Source: Megascapheus bottae
Lineage: Eukaryota > Chordata > Mammalia > Rodentia > Geomyidae
Assembly (NCBI GenBank): GCA_024803745.1
Contig: JANJXV010000024.1
Location: 19,477,927-19,541,926, forward strand
Direction of reading: 5' to 3'
Length of the DNA stretch: 64,000 nt
The notes beneath the pieces were generated by a model that was given only the letters and a program-made list of their open reading frames with translations, was not told where the DNA came from and did no database searches. Below, one piece after another: positions 1-10,374 of this stretch; within the stretch, counting starts at the first letter, position 1; every line of letters begins with the position of its first letter. Position numbers and translations under genes: made by a program.

Positions 1-1455
1 TGGGACTCTCCTCTGTTAGTCTGCAATTCTGAGTTTCACTCAGGGACCAGAAAATGGAATGGCATGCTCTCACTTCACGTGGAGACATGCAAGAGGGGCC
101 TTTGAAAGTGGGAGGATTTCCGTTTCTCTGGCCCAAAGTACCTAAGATAGTTTAACAGTCATTCAACAAAATAGTAAGACAATACAATTAGAAATAGAGG
201 CAACTTTCTCCTTTCCCTCATGATCTCAAAACTCTCCCTTCTTGCTTCATTACTAACAAGCTAACCTGAACTCTGCTCCACTGCCAGGACTTGAACACAG
301 GTGATGTGACCAGGAAGGATGGCTTCTCCTCCCTGTTTGGTGGGCTCTGGAATGAATTAGAAACAATGCATTTTCATATGTGACTTTTCACTTGGGAGCA
401 GATGTCAAATGAAGTGCAAGGATCTCTGTTAAGATGACCTGACAGCCTCACTCTGGGGTCTGGACATTAACGGTTGGGCCAATGTGGGTTGGGAGTTGCG
501 CATGACCAATGGATAAACAGTAAATACAAGTAAGAATGTCCATCCATGTGTATTCAACTTCAATGTGTATTTTGAATAACTAAATAAATATTAAGTTCTC
601 TCCTTGTCCCACCCCTACCCCAATTAGGGAGTTTTGTTTGTTTCTGCTCTTTCTAGAAGAAAAAAAAATAATGAAACCTTCAACATAGTCTCCCACTTGC
701 AAAAACCAACGTTGCATTACCCTGCCAAAAAAGTGAAGGGCCCTTGAACTTTAGCACCAGGAAGAGAAGAAGGAATCTGGAGGAGGAGGGGGGCGGGGCG
801 GCAAATGGGGCGATGGCTTGGTTGGGAATCCCCAGGTTCTACAATCTATGGTTTGGTTTCTCACAAGTACCTTTTTTTGTTTTGTTTTATTCCCAAGCAG
901 TCTTAGTACTCCTGTTAATATTAATTATTATTAAAATAAGTTCCTATGGAGGAAAAGAAGGAAATGAAACAGTTAATGTCTTCAGCAGTGTACGACTGCA
1001 CATGGGTGACACTGTGACCCACGGACACACTCAGCTCCTCTTAGCCCTGAACCAGCGACACATTGTAACCTTTCCCCTTCACAAAGCAGACTACCTCCAG
1101 CCACACATTGTAACCTTTCCCCTTCACAAAGCCGACTACCTCCATGTGAGTGATGTGTTCGCTTAGGTTTGTGTTGAGTTTTTGGGAAGTTGTGCTGGCT
1201 TGGAGCCAAAAGTCCACGATGCTCGATAAACCACAGTGGTCACCACATGGTCAGTCGAGTATAAAAGTGTCGGGGGTTGGTGTGTGACCAGAGGCATCTT
1301 CTAGCACTGAACCGTGTTCCCTTCCTTGGCTGGGCAGCGGGTCCGGGTCACAGATGACGCTTGGTCCAGTTCCCAGCACATGCGTGCTCAGGCCAGTTCC
1401 TTGTCGTCTTGCTTCCACGGGAAGCGGATACTTGGCAAAGCTGCGGAGGGAGGCC
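1..1455 (-). other. Kiaa1549: Kiaa1549 3' UTR, proximal part of exon 20
   Basis: This sequence lies directly downstream of the TGA stop at 1456-1458 on the minus strand. The human 3' UTR runs to several kilobases, so it probably continues past the left edge. No SINE is visible in it, unlike the introns. A minus-strand AATAAA at 886-891 is a possible poly(A) signal. An AU-rich patch (overlapping ATTTA on the minus strand) lies at 581-590, and a 45-bp tandem duplication at 1058-1145. The true cleavage site cannot be seen. Confidence 0.55.
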
Positions 1456-1710
1456 TCAGCTGTGGAAGCTGGCCACGGCGCTCTGTTTCTGGGAGAGCCG
1501 CAGCAGCTCCTCGCGGATCGCTTTGATGAGGGAGGCCGACGAGTGGCCAGGCTGGAGGTCCTCAGTGGAGCTGGTGGGGTACCCCAGCCCAGGGCCCTGC
1601 AGTCCCCGGGGCGCAAGGCTCCCAGGAGGAGCCGAGGGCTCCCGGCCCGAAGTCCTTGGCACCTGCAAGAGTCGTGAAGAAGAATATTTTTGATGTCCAA
1701 GCATGTGGGT
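1456..1710 (-). CDS. Kiaa1549: Kiaa1549 exon 20, C-terminal coding part with stop
   Basis: The acceptor is CAG before ACCCACATG. The exon starts in phase 0 and encodes 84 residues and a TGA stop. It begins [12 protein letters not shown] and ends near [17 protein letters not shown]...FHS, the conserved C-terminus of the family. That end has a short amphipathic, probably helical segment ([16 protein letters not shown]). The 3' part of the exon is the UTR. Confidence 0.93.
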   Translation of the reverse strand, partial: THMLGHQKYSSSRLLQVPRTSGREPSAPPGSLAPRGLQGPGLGYPTSSTEDLQPGHSSASLIKAIREELLRLSQKQSAVASFHS

Positions 1711-2077
1711 CTGAAAGACATGGCCAATGTTACTGCACTGCCTACCAGAGGACAGCAAATCCCAGCAGTCAGAGAACGCCTGAGATGAAGACAAGCCCTG
1801 CCACTGAGTTCTTGCACATGGACATACACTGTGACCACCAAGCCCCGGCACACCACAAAGTCATTTAGTCACCAGTCCTGAGGCTTGACCTCAGAGCCTG
1901 GGCACTGTCCCTATGCTTCTTTTGTTCAAGGCTAGCACTCTACCACTTGAGCCACAGTGCCACTTCCAGCTTTTTCTGTTTATGGGGTGCTGAGGAATCA
2001 AACACAGGGCTAGGTAAGTACTAAGCCACATTCCAAACCCGGGTGTCCGAGTTCTGATGGAAGGCCAGTGTACTCAC
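1711..2077 (-). other. Intron 19
   Basis: A 367-bp intron, GT at 2076-2077 and AG at 1711-1712 as read on the minus strand. Most of it is an antisense IDL-Geo SINE; nothing else is recognised. Confidence 0.85.
1868..2032 (-). mobile_element. IDL-Geo SINE
   Basis: Antisense copy. The Geo part (gccacagtgccacttccagc) is followed by a degraded ID-like head ending near 2032. It occupies about half of intron 19 and lies 45 bp from the exon 19 donor. Confidence 0.8.
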
Positions 2078-2223
2078 AGCTTCTCTTCGTCCTGCTTCCT
2101 CCTCCCCGTACGCAGGCCAGCCTGCTCCACTGTACTGGCTGCCTCTTCCAGGTGCAATTTCAACAGGCTGGGCCCCAATTCTGCTGGCGATCCCCACCTG
2201 TGTCAGGTGCTGGATCTGGGAGC
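2078..2223 (-). CDS. Kiaa1549: Kiaa1549 exon 19
   Basis: The 146-nt exon has acceptor CTAG and donor GCT/GTGAGT. It enters with two bases of a split Gly codon and ends in phase 0. It encodes [17 protein letters not shown]...AGRREA, part of the cytoplasmic tail, rich in Gly, Gln and basic residues and matching the recalled human sequence closely. Confidence 0.94.
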
Positions 2224-2477
2224 CTAGAAGGAACATGACATGATGGAGACGTCAGTGTCTGCAGGAGAGGGAGACTATTCAGATGCCACCAGCTCCGAGC
2301 ACTGCTCCTTCAAGGACAGATGATAACAAACACATGGACTCCAAACAAGCTGAAACTTGGCTGCTTCTTGCTCGTGACTTTTAACATTCACAAGGATCTG
2401 AATATATAATACACCTTTAAAAAAAAAGTCAGGGAATATCATTCTTTGTTTTGTTTTTCCTTTGAAGGGAGGGTTTC

Positions 2478-2562
2478 TTTTGTGTCAGTAGTAGGCTTGA
2501 ACTTAGGGCCTCACACTCTCGATTAACTGCTTTTGTTCAGGGCTGGAGCTCTATCCTCAGGA
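2478..2562 (-). mobile_element. Degraded Geo-type SINE fragment
   Basis: Antisense fragment in intron 18: gcttgaacttagggcctcac, then a diverged gctcaaggct-like block and gctctatcct. Confidence 0.5.
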
Positions 2563-2659
2563 CGCTCAGGCTCTGCAAAGCCTAAATGAGGCTTTCCCAA
2601 TGTAGCCCCAAAGTGAATGGGCTACAGTGCTGAAATGCAAACTCAATGGCCACACATAC

Positions 2660-2817
2660 CTGTCGTGCCCCCCACGGGTCGAGGCCGGGCCACCGATGGC
2701 ATGTCTTCAGAGTAGATCCCTCGGGCAGCAAATGGAGCTTCGGCTGATACTTGAGGCTGTGGGGGCTCAGGGGCCACCAGCTCTGAAGACGGCAGCAACC
2801 CAGGGCCAAAATTTGGT
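2660..2817 (-). CDS. Kiaa1549: Kiaa1549 exon 18
   Basis: The 158-nt exon has acceptor TTCAG/ACCAAAT and donor ACAG/GTATGT. One base completes an Arg codon from exon 17, 52 whole codons follow, and one base is left. It encodes a Pro/Gly/Ala-rich cytoplasmic stretch including [20 protein letters not shown], conserved with the human protein. Confidence 0.94.
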
Positions 2818-2865
2818 CTGAAGGCAAAGCACATACACCCATCAGGACCACTTCCCTTGCTTGTA

Positions 2866-3075
2866 CTCAGAGACAGGACCGTGTCCTTGAACTTCTTTTG
2901 CTCAAGGCCAGTGCTCTACACTCGAGCCACAGCTCCACTTTGGCTTTTTGGTGCTTCATCGGAGATAAGAATGTCATAGGCTTTCCTGTCCCCGCTGCCT
3001 CCAGCCAGCAATCCTCCGATTTCAGCCTCTGTAGAAGCTCCGATTGTAGGCATGAGCCACTGACATGGGCTTGTC
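2866..3075 (-). mobile_element. B1-head/Geo SINE
   Basis: Antisense copy in intron 17. The Geo part is followed by a ggagataagaatgtcatagg linker and a diverged 7SL/B1-like head ending gtaggcatgagccactgaca. Confidence 0.75.
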
Positions 3076-3114
3076 TTGGTTTCTGCCAGATGGTAATCCC
3101 GGATCACCATATGA

Positions 3115-3297
3115 AAGAGAGCTTTATGCTCGCCTAGCATGCATGAAGACCCAGGTTCGATTCCTTGGTACCACATACATAGAAAAAAGCCAGAAGTGGT
3201 GCTGAGGCTCAAGTGGTAGAGCTCTAGCCTTGAGAAAGTCCAAGGACAGTGCTCAGGCCCTGAGCTCAAGCCCAGGACTGGCCAAAAAAAAAAAAAA
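3115..3297 (+). mobile_element. IDL-Geo SINE
   Basis: Nearly intact sense copy that includes ggttcgattccttggtacc, the linker catagaaaaaagccagaag, the Geo part and an A-rich tail. With the antisense copy at 2866 it makes an inverted pair inside intron 17. Confidence 0.88.
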
Positions 3298-3517
3298 GAA
3301 GTTCAAATCTCAACATCACAATAAAAATAAAATTTTAGTATCCTGTTGAGCTTTTTCGAACGAAGTCAGCAGAGAATTGCTCCCTCCTCTTCTGTTAGAT
3401 CAAGAGAATATGCAACTCAGAGTCTTACATGCGTTCATATTAGCTAAAAGATGTGAGTTCACCCAGTTAACAAGAACAGCCTCTGTGAGAAAGTACATTT
3501 TGTTCTGAAAACCTTAC

Positions 3518-3564
3518 CTTGGCAACGGGCCGGACGGGGGAGTCATCCCGTATTCTTCGTATCT
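3518..3564 (-). CDS. Kiaa1549: Kiaa1549 exon 17 (47-nt small exon)
   Basis: Acceptor CCAG/AGATAC, donor CCAAG/GTAAGG. It encodes RYEEYGMTPPSGPLP plus AG of a split Arg codon (phase 0 in, phase 2 out). Skipping this exon would shift the frame. It is too short to appear as a separate open frame and was found by joining exons 16 and 18. Confidence 0.92.
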
Positions 3565-3640
3565 CTGGAAGAAATTCAAAAGAGCAAGAGGACTGAAGTT
3601 CAACTCTTAACTTCTAGATCTCTCCTTTGGTGTAACTAAA

Positions 3641-3733
3641 AATATACATACATACACAAATGTATAGACAGGCATGTACATATTCGTACATACATACGTA
3701 CGTACATACATACGTACGTACATACATACATAG
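3641..3733. repeat. (ACAT/ACGT)n microsatellite
   Basis: Imperfect tetranucleotide runs of catacata and cgtacgta steps, interrupted at 3660-3685. Confidence 0.85.
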
Positions 3734-3893
3734 AATTGGGGACCTTGATCCTCCTGTTGCTGCTTTCCACATAGCCGGGGTGACAGGCATGCTCTACCAC
3801 GCTCAGTTTTGATTGGTCAAAATGGAGGCTCTCAAACCATTCTCCACCATCCTACTTGCTGGGATTACACGTGTGGGCAACCACACCCGGCCT
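3734..3893 (-). mobile_element. Old B1-like SINE
   Basis: Antisense 7SL-type signature without a Geo tail: ctgctgggattacacgtgtg-like core, then accacacccggcc. Strongly diverged. Confidence 0.5.
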
Positions 3894-4585
3894 GAATCTG
3901 CATCTTTAGAAGCAGTCCTTTAAGTTTCTTCAAAGCGAAGGCCCTTCCTCCGTTCCGTTGGACTGCCTTGGTTCCCCAGTCAGATTTTCCCCATTGGGGA
4001 AATCCTACTTGGTGGTTTATAAGGGGAGGAGAGCAGAGGGCAAGGAGTCAGGCAGACTGGCCATGTCCATTTCCCTGGACCTATTTCCTGATGCCAAGCA
4101 GGAAATAAGGGTCTTTGACTCCCAGATTCCTGAAGGGATTATCAAATATAAAACTGTGATCAGATTACTGCTTCTTCTCACCCTCTCTGCTGCCAGCTTC
4201 TTGGCAGATGGAGGGAGATGAGAACCACACAGGAGGTGCAATAAATAAAAAAGGATTACAGAAGAAGGAGGGACAGAAGGAAATAAAACTTCAATTCCTT
4301 CTTCAAATGACTAAAGATAACTTTGAGTGTGTGTCCCTGAGCTCTCTGACCACGCTTGGAGTTTTAAAATATCCATATGTAAAGTGCCTAGGTTTGCTTT
4401 TTGTTGTTGTTTGTTTAAATCAAAAGTTAGTACTTTACCAGTCAGGACTTCAGGAGATGTAAGTGAAAAAACAAGAGAGACAGTGGGAAATGGCTGTAGA
4501 CACTTGATCTGTTTGATTATTAAGGGTGAGGCAGTTCAACTCACTCCAGTGAGAAAGAGGTTGTCCTATTTTATTTATTTATTTA
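3894..4585. other. Intron 16, nothing recognised
   Basis: Unique-looking sequence. Short open frames on both strands lack family resemblance. Confidence 0.5.
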
Positions 4586-4812
4586 TTGTGGGTCCTGGGG
4601 CTTGAACTCTGGGCATGGCATTGTCCCGGAGCTCTTCAGCTCAAGACTATGCCCCTACCTCTGGAGCTACAGCCCAGCCCCACTTCCCATTTTTTAGTGG
4701 TTAATTGGAGATAAGAGCCTCAAGTTCTTTTGTGCCCAGGCTGGCTTTGAATTGCCAGATCTCAGCCTCTTGAGTAGCTAGGATTACAGGCATGAGCCAC
4801 CAGGGCTGGCCA
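4586..4812 (-). mobile_element. B1-head/Geo SINE
   Basis: Antisense copy with Geo, linker (ttaattggagataagagcct) and the B1-like head gtagctaggattacaggcat. It forms a close inverted pair with the next element. Confidence 0.85.
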
Positions 4813-4859
4813 GGCTGGCCTATTTTAAGAGAAGGCATGTTTAGAAACAGAAACATTCT

Positions 4860-5092
4860 TGGCTAAGTTCAGCGGCTCATGCCTGTAATCCTAGCTAGGA
4901 TCGCTGTTCAAAGCCATCCCGGGCACTAAAGTCTGTGAGACTCTCCAATTAACCACCAATTAATCTTCAATTAGCCTCCAGAAAATGGGAAGTGACTGCG
5001 GCTCAAGAGGCAGGGTGGTAGCTTGAGCTGAAGAGCTCAGGGATGGCGCCCAGGCCCAGAGTTCAAGGCCCATGACCCACAAAAGAAAAAAG
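4860..5092 (+). mobile_element. B1-head/Geo SINE
   Basis: Sense copy starting gcggctcatgcctgtaatcc. The linker is locally duplicated (ccaattaaccaccaattaat). The A-rich tail runs into the purine microsatellite. Confidence 0.85.
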
Positions 5093-5244
5093 AAGAAGAG
5101 GAGGAGAAGGAAGAGGAGGAGGAGGAGGAGGAGGAGGAGGAGGAGGAGGAGGAGGAGGAGGAGGAGGGGGAAGAGGAGGAGGAGGGGGAAGAGGAGGAGG
5201 AAGCAGAAGCAGTAGAAGTAGAAGCAGCAGCAGCAGCAGCAGCA
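5092..5244. repeat. (GGA)n purine tract followed by (CAG)n
   Basis: About 110 bp of GGA/GAG triplets with GAA interruptions, then GAAGCAGTAGAAG and a run of seven CAG at 5224-5244. It follows the tail of the preceding SINE, a common origin for such tracts. Confidence 0.92.
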
Positions 5245-5347
5245 GAAGCATCAGAAGCAGCAATGAAAACATTCCTGACAATTTCTGTGGTTCTCTCATT
5301 TTAAAGGGAGCACATGGATAGAAAAGTCTGGGGCATAGAATTGATTT

Positions 5348-5545
5348 TTTTTGCCGGTCATGGGGCTTGAACTCAGGGCCGGGGCACTGTTCCTGAGCTT
5401 CTTTTGCTCAAGGCTCGAGCTCTACCACTTGAGCCACATCATCACTGCCATCTTTTTCAATGTATGTGGTACCAAGGAATGAAACCCAGGTCGTCGTGCG
5501 TGATAGGCAAGCACCCTACCACTAACCAAACTCAAGGCCTCACAG
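5348..5545 (-). mobile_element. IDL-Geo SINE
   Basis: Antisense, near full length. The ID-like head is visible as gtggtaccaaggaatgaaac and aggcaagcaccctaccacta. Confidence 0.85.
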
Positions 5546-5555
5546 AACTGATTTT

Positions 5556-5682
5556 TTTCTTTTTTTCTTTTTTTGTTGGTCATGGAGCTTGAACTCTGGG
5601 CCTGGGCACTGTCCCTGAGCTCTCTGGCTCAAGGCTACCAGCCTAGCCCTTGAGCCACAGCGCCACTTCCTCTTTTCTTTTC
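5556..5682 (-). mobile_element. Geo-type SINE fragment
   Basis: Antisense Geo part only (catggagcttgaactctggg to gccacttcc), cut off by the next copy. Confidence 0.75.
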
Positions 5683-5860
5683 TTGTGGATCATGGGCGCT
5701 GTCCCTGAACTCTTCAGCTTAAGGCTACCAGCCTACTCCTTGAGCCAAGCCCCACTTTCCATTTTCTAGTGGTTAACTGGAGATAAGAGTCTCAAGGACC
5801 CAGGCTGGCTTTGAGCCTCCTGAGTAGCTAGGATTATGGGCATGAGCCACTTCACCCAGC
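5683..5860 (-). mobile_element. B1-head/Geo SINE
   Basis: Antisense. The linker and the B1-like head gtagctaggattatgggcat are clear; the middle of the head is deleted. Confidence 0.8.
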
Positions 5861-6507
5861 ACACAGAATTGATTTTTAAATATTTTATCAGCCATGTCAA
5901 AAAAACCCTGCCACCCAAATGCATCAAACACAAGTCAATAGAGCATAAAAGTCAAGTCAAAATGGCTGTGGGGTCTAGGGGCCAGGGTGAAGTAGAGAAA
6001 CCAGCTCAGCTGCCCAAGCCTGATGGAGAGGTGGCCACTCCAAAGTTTAATTTACACCGGAAGTGGAAACACCTCCAGTCAGTCCTTGACAGTGCACACT
6101 CGGCACCTTTGAGCTGGTAACAGGGAGGGAGCAGAAGGTCATAAGATGCAGCACAAAAGCTCATGTGGTAACTGAAGGCACCTTGAAATCCACATTCTTG
6201 TGGTTTTTTACTGGAGTCCGAGGCAGCAAATAGAGGGTGACCGGGTTCCTCCCAGAAACAAGCCATAACTTTACCAGCAATTTGTCAATGTGCACAGACA
6301 GCAGGTCTAGAGTGGAAACGCCAGGGATTCTCATTTTCCACTCGATTAAACTGTGACAGATTGTCCTCTAAATACATCAAAGGTCCATGACAAAGAAAAC
6401 ATGCCACTATGATTCCATGACCGTCTACCTCAACAAGGACTTCTATGGTAAGAATTGAGCCCTGTGACCCTAAGCTGGTTCCTCTCACTCTGCACAATAG
6501 GTATTTC
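5861..6507. other. Intron 16, nothing recognised
   Basis: No repeat signature or gene homology seen. Confidence 0.5.
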
Positions 6508-6680
6508 AAGATCATGCCTGTATTCCTAGCTACTAAGGAGTGAGATCTAGAGGACAAAGGCTTGAAGACAGCCAAGCTCTCCCTCTCTCTCCCCCCAAAA
6601 TAGTCTGTGAGCCTTGAGCAAAAACAGCTAAGGAAGAGTATGAGGCCATGAGTGCAGTGCCAGTACCAGCAGTAAAATAA
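6508..6680 (+). mobile_element. Degraded B1-head/Geo SINE
   Basis: Sense copy. The head catgcctgtattcctagcta is clear; the Geo half is poorly preserved (gtgagccttgagcaaaaaca). Confidence 0.6.
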
Positions 6681-6799
6681 ACAAGCCTTTCATATGTAGC
6701 ACGAGCAAGGTTCTAACCCTGGCATCAGAAAAAAGGAATAAACACATACGTTGCCCTCAGAGTTACCTGGTGTACCCTCATAATCCTCCATTTCACTCC

Positions 6800-7095
6800 T
6801 GTCTCCACCCCCGCCCCATCCTAGAACAATCACCGAACTGTTTCCGGTTGCTCTAGATTTCTCTACATTTTCTAGAATTGTATACTGAGCACAATCACAC
6901 AGCGTGCACTTTTAAGTTGGTTTCTCCTCTCGCATCACTGAGATTCAGTTGTGTCTCTGTTCATAGCAGCAATACCTCATTGCCTTGATGACACTGTTGT
7001 ACCTACTCAGTTATGGACAGCTACCACATGTGGTGACCCAGAGTCAAGCACATGAATATTCAGATTGTTTCTAGTCAATTACAAATAAAGTTTCT
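6800..7095 (-). mobile_element. Old LINE-1 remnant
   Basis: Antisense to a mammalian L1 3' region. It shows ctctacattttctagaattg, a diverged 'gagattcagttgtgtctctg' block, and gattgtttctagtcaattac followed by aaataaagtttctgtg. This order is typical of old L1M copies. Confidence 0.55.
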
Positions 7096-7490
7096 GTGGG
7101 GTTTCAAGGCTTTGTCTGGGAAAATGCTTTCCATTTTCCTGGATAAATTCTCCTGCTGCATGGGTTTGGGGTAGAGGAACCAGTTTCTTTTCCTTTCTGG
7201 ACTTCCAAGTCCAGAAGGACTCTCTGCTGGGCTGCCTTCCGCACAGGATGGCCTAACTCACTCCAGACGTTCTGGGACTACGGCAGGACTCAACTCACTC
7301 CTCTTTGATCCCTGCCTTTGTTGCCCTGACATTCAGGGTCATGAAAAACTCATACATTTGACTCAGATTTTCAACTGTTCCAAGAAGGAAGGAAGATCCA
7401 GTCTCTCTTCTTCCATCTTGCCTGAGGAGAAAGTCTGGTCCACGTGCTTCTATTTTGGGACCTCTGCTATACTTCCAAACACCAAAAATA
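7096..7490. other. Intron 16, nothing recognised
   Basis: Unique-looking sequence with no supported feature. Confidence 0.5.
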
Positions 7491-7491
7491 G

Positions 7492-7735
7492 TCTTTTTTT
7501 TTTTTTTTGTCACTCCTGGGGTTTGAACTCGGGGCCTGGGTGCTACCCCTTAGCTTTTCTGCTCAAAGCCAGTGCTCTACACTTTATTCCAAAGCTCTAC
7601 TTCTAGTTTTCTGGTGATTAATTGGAGATAAGAATCTCACAAACATTCGTGCCAGGACTGGCTTCAACCTCTGATCCTCAGATCTCAGCCTCCTGAGTAG
7701 CTAGGATTACAGGAGTGTGCCACCAGCACCTGGTT
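7492..7735 (-). mobile_element. B1-head/Geo SINE
   Basis: Antisense, near full length, preceded by a poly-T stretch (its A tail) and ending gtgccaccagcacctgg. Confidence 0.87.
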
Positions 7736-7921
7736 CTCTTCCTTAACTAACCATTAACCTCTGGACTACCACATGGATGTCATTTCCTCCAGAAAATCTT
7801 TTCCCAAGCTCCTTGATGCCCAGCCTGGTGTTCTTCCATGCAAACTCCCCTGTACAGCACCAACCATGTGCTAGCAAGCTATCTATCTGGCTACTCTCAC
7901 CACCTCCGCCAGATGAAGAGA

Positions 7922-8075
7922 CCTGTGCTATACCCAGATGTGAGAAGTGGACAGGGATCCTAGCCGTACCCAGATGAAAGAGGAACGCAGGGATCCATGC
8001 AGCTCCCGGATGTAAAAACAGAACAGGGACCAATGCTATACCTGGATGTCATATCCAGATGTCAGAGCAGAGCAA
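7922..8075. repeat. 36-bp degenerate minisatellite, about 4 units
   Basis: The motif cagggatcc/acc recurs at 7952, 7988 and 8024, exactly 36 bp apart, each preceded by a (t)acccagatg-like block. The fourth unit is longer and more diverged. Because 36 is a multiple of 3, a minus-strand frame shows a 12-residue periodicity, but no gene is indicated. Confidence 0.8.
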
Positions 8076-8280
8076 GGCCTTGTGCTGTAGCCACCCTGTC
8101 CCCAGTGTCTCCCCCGCAATGCACACAGCAGGTGCTTTACGTTTCTGAGTGAACAAGAGAAGCTTACATTGACCAGAGAACATCTGCATCCACACTGGTC
8201 CCTGAATTTCGTTCTGTCACATTCACTTCCGGAAAGATTAAAGAAGAGCTTTTTTTTTTTTAAACATTAAAAATGATTAA

Positions 8281-8466
8281 AAGCTGGGAATGTGGCTTAG
8301 TGGTAGAGTGCTTGCCTAACATGAAGCCTGGGTTCTATTGTTCAGGACCACATAAGCAGAAAGCTGGAAGTGGTGCTGTGGACAAAATGGAAGAGTACTA
8401 GCCTTGAGCAAAAGAAGCTCAGTCCACAGGCCTGGAATTCAAACCTGGGGACTAGCAAAAAAAGAT
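8281..8466 (+). mobile_element. IDL-Geo SINE
   Basis: Sense copy. The head gaatgtggcttagtggtaga is clear; the Geo half is diverged and ends in gactagcaaaaaaag. Confidence 0.85.
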
Positions 8467-8679
8467 TAGAACTTATAAAATGGTAATTTTATCTATACAT
8501 TGACTTCAGAATAACCATTTTCAAAATACTGAATTAAAAAAAAATTAGACTGAACATAAGCCATTCCCCTCACCCATACCCCAGGCAGGCACCTTTCCTG
8601 CACTGAAGGAAAGAAGCTGGAACTTGGACTACTTTGGAAATCCAAACCAATTTCAAAACTAAAAAAGAAAATTCTTTTT

Positions 8680-8895
8680 CAGCCTAGTGCCAGTAGCTCA
8701 CCTGTAATTCTAGCTACTCAGTGGGCTGAAATCTAAGAATTGTAATTCAAAGGCAGCTCAGGCAGGAAAGTCTCTGAGATTCTTCTCTCTAATTAACCAT
8801 CAAAAAGGCAAAAGTGGAGCTATGGCTCAAGTGGTAGAAGTGCTGCCATTGAGCAAAAAAAGATCAGGGAGAAATAGCCCTGAGTTCAAGTACTG
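8680..8895 (+). mobile_element. B1-head/Geo SINE
   Basis: Sense copy with an eroded head (agctcacctgtaattctagc), the linker attaaccatcaaaaaggc and a short Geo part. Confidence 0.8.
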
Positions 8896-9349
8896 AACTT
8901 CCTCAATTTTAGTCCAACTTCAAAATAATAATCATCACCAGATTGTTCAATACACAAGAGTAACTTTCTAAACACAGGAAATTGGATTTCAAAGAGGGTC
9001 AAAGAGTGGCTGTGCTTGCAAGGCTACGGCCCCGAGGATGAAGCCATGGGCCAGCACTGGGCATGCTTCCACGGCCAGGAGCACGGAAGCAGCTTTTCCC
9101 CTCCCACGGGTGGAAGTGGTAGCTGTTGAGCAAAGCTGCAGGGCTGCTAGCCAGTACCAGGCCCGGGACAACCATCAACCATCCTGGTGACTGCACAGCC
9201 AGCCAGGCATTCCTCTCAGGGCTTCCAAGTAGGTGGTCATCCTTCTAATAAAAACCAGTCATGCTGCCTTCCTCAGTCTCAGGGGAAGGTGGAGCAGTGA
9301 CAGACTCAGGGGAGCATGGTGGAGCCTTCAAAAACACCTTTTCTGGTGT
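8896..9349. other. Intron 16, nothing recognised
   Basis: No supported feature. Short minus-strand frames here lack homology. Confidence 0.5.
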
Positions 9350-9522
9350 TTTTTTTCCCAGGCTTGTGATTTACCATGTGAGCCACATTTCCATATGTGG
9401 CTTTTTGCTAGCTAATTGGAGACTAGAGTCTCTTGGATTCTGCCACTGCTGGCTTTGAACTGTGATCCTCAGATCTCAGCCTTCTCAGGAGTTAGGATTA
9501 CAGACATCAGCTACCAGCATAT
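9350..9522 (-). mobile_element. B1-head/Geo SINE, partial
   Basis: Antisense. Geo is truncated; the linker gctaattggagactagagtc and head gttaggattacagacatcag are present. Confidence 0.75.
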
Positions 9523-10116
9523 GCATATGGCTCAAAATTCTCTTAATAATATGTTTATTGTCATCCAAATCCACAGTAAGAAGGGTAAAAAAAAATCAGA
9601 GGAACTTAATATAAACACTTTCCAACTAATAAATTTAAATTGTGACCTATTAACTTCTCTCTACAGTTAACAGATCACATACCTTTTAATCTACTCATTT
9701 CGTTTGAAACTAACAGAAAACAGTATAAGAAGAAGTTCCTTCCATTCAACTTGGTCCCTGTGTTAAGAAGGCAACAGAACAAACTAAATACAAGAACGGT
9801 GAAGCTAGATGAAACCCTGAAATGTCAGCTGGAGAGGGGAAGTTGGTACTAGCAAATGGTTGTCCTTGCCAGCTAGAAGACTGACTGCCATGACCTCTCC
9901 AAGCCTTGGGCACCTCTCTGGGCCCAGGTAGCCATGCAAGACATAAAACAATTTGGGCATTTTCTAAACCGTACATCAATGAGTCCATGTTGTAAGAATT
10001 AAACCATCTCAGTTTCATGACATCCATGGTAAAGCTAGAACGTTGCCCCCTGAAACCCCTGCATTCCCAACAGAACATGAAAGAATGAGAAAATTCCAGT
10101 ATAAAGAACATACTTA
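9523..10116. other. Intron 16, nothing recognised
   Basis: AT-rich left half, no recognisable repeat or gene. Confidence 0.5.
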
Positions 10117-10294
10117 GAGGGCCAGAGATATGGCCTAGTGGTAGAGTGCTTGCCTAGCATGCACTGAGTCCTAGGTTTGATTCCACATATACAGAAAAAG
10201 TTGGAAGTGGTGCTGTGGCTCAAGTGGCCTTAAGAAAGTCCAAGGACAGTGGTCAGGCCCTGAGTTCAAACCCTGGGACTGGAAGAAAAAAAAG
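10117..10294 (+). mobile_element. IDL-Geo SINE
   Basis: Sense copy with head gagatatggcctagtggtag. A deletion removes the middle of Geo (gtggccttaagaaagtcc). Confidence 0.87.
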
Positions 10295-10374
10295 AATTAA
10301 GAGGAATGTGATTTAAAACAAAACAAAAAACTAAGGCCTATTATGCAAGACTGAACTCTTAGAACACTGTCTTT

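Noticed and set aside
744..1166. Small plus-strand protein in the UTR region
   Set aside because: It contains a hydrophobic stretch and the translated 45-bp duplication, but has no homology and lies antisense to the presumed 3' UTR.
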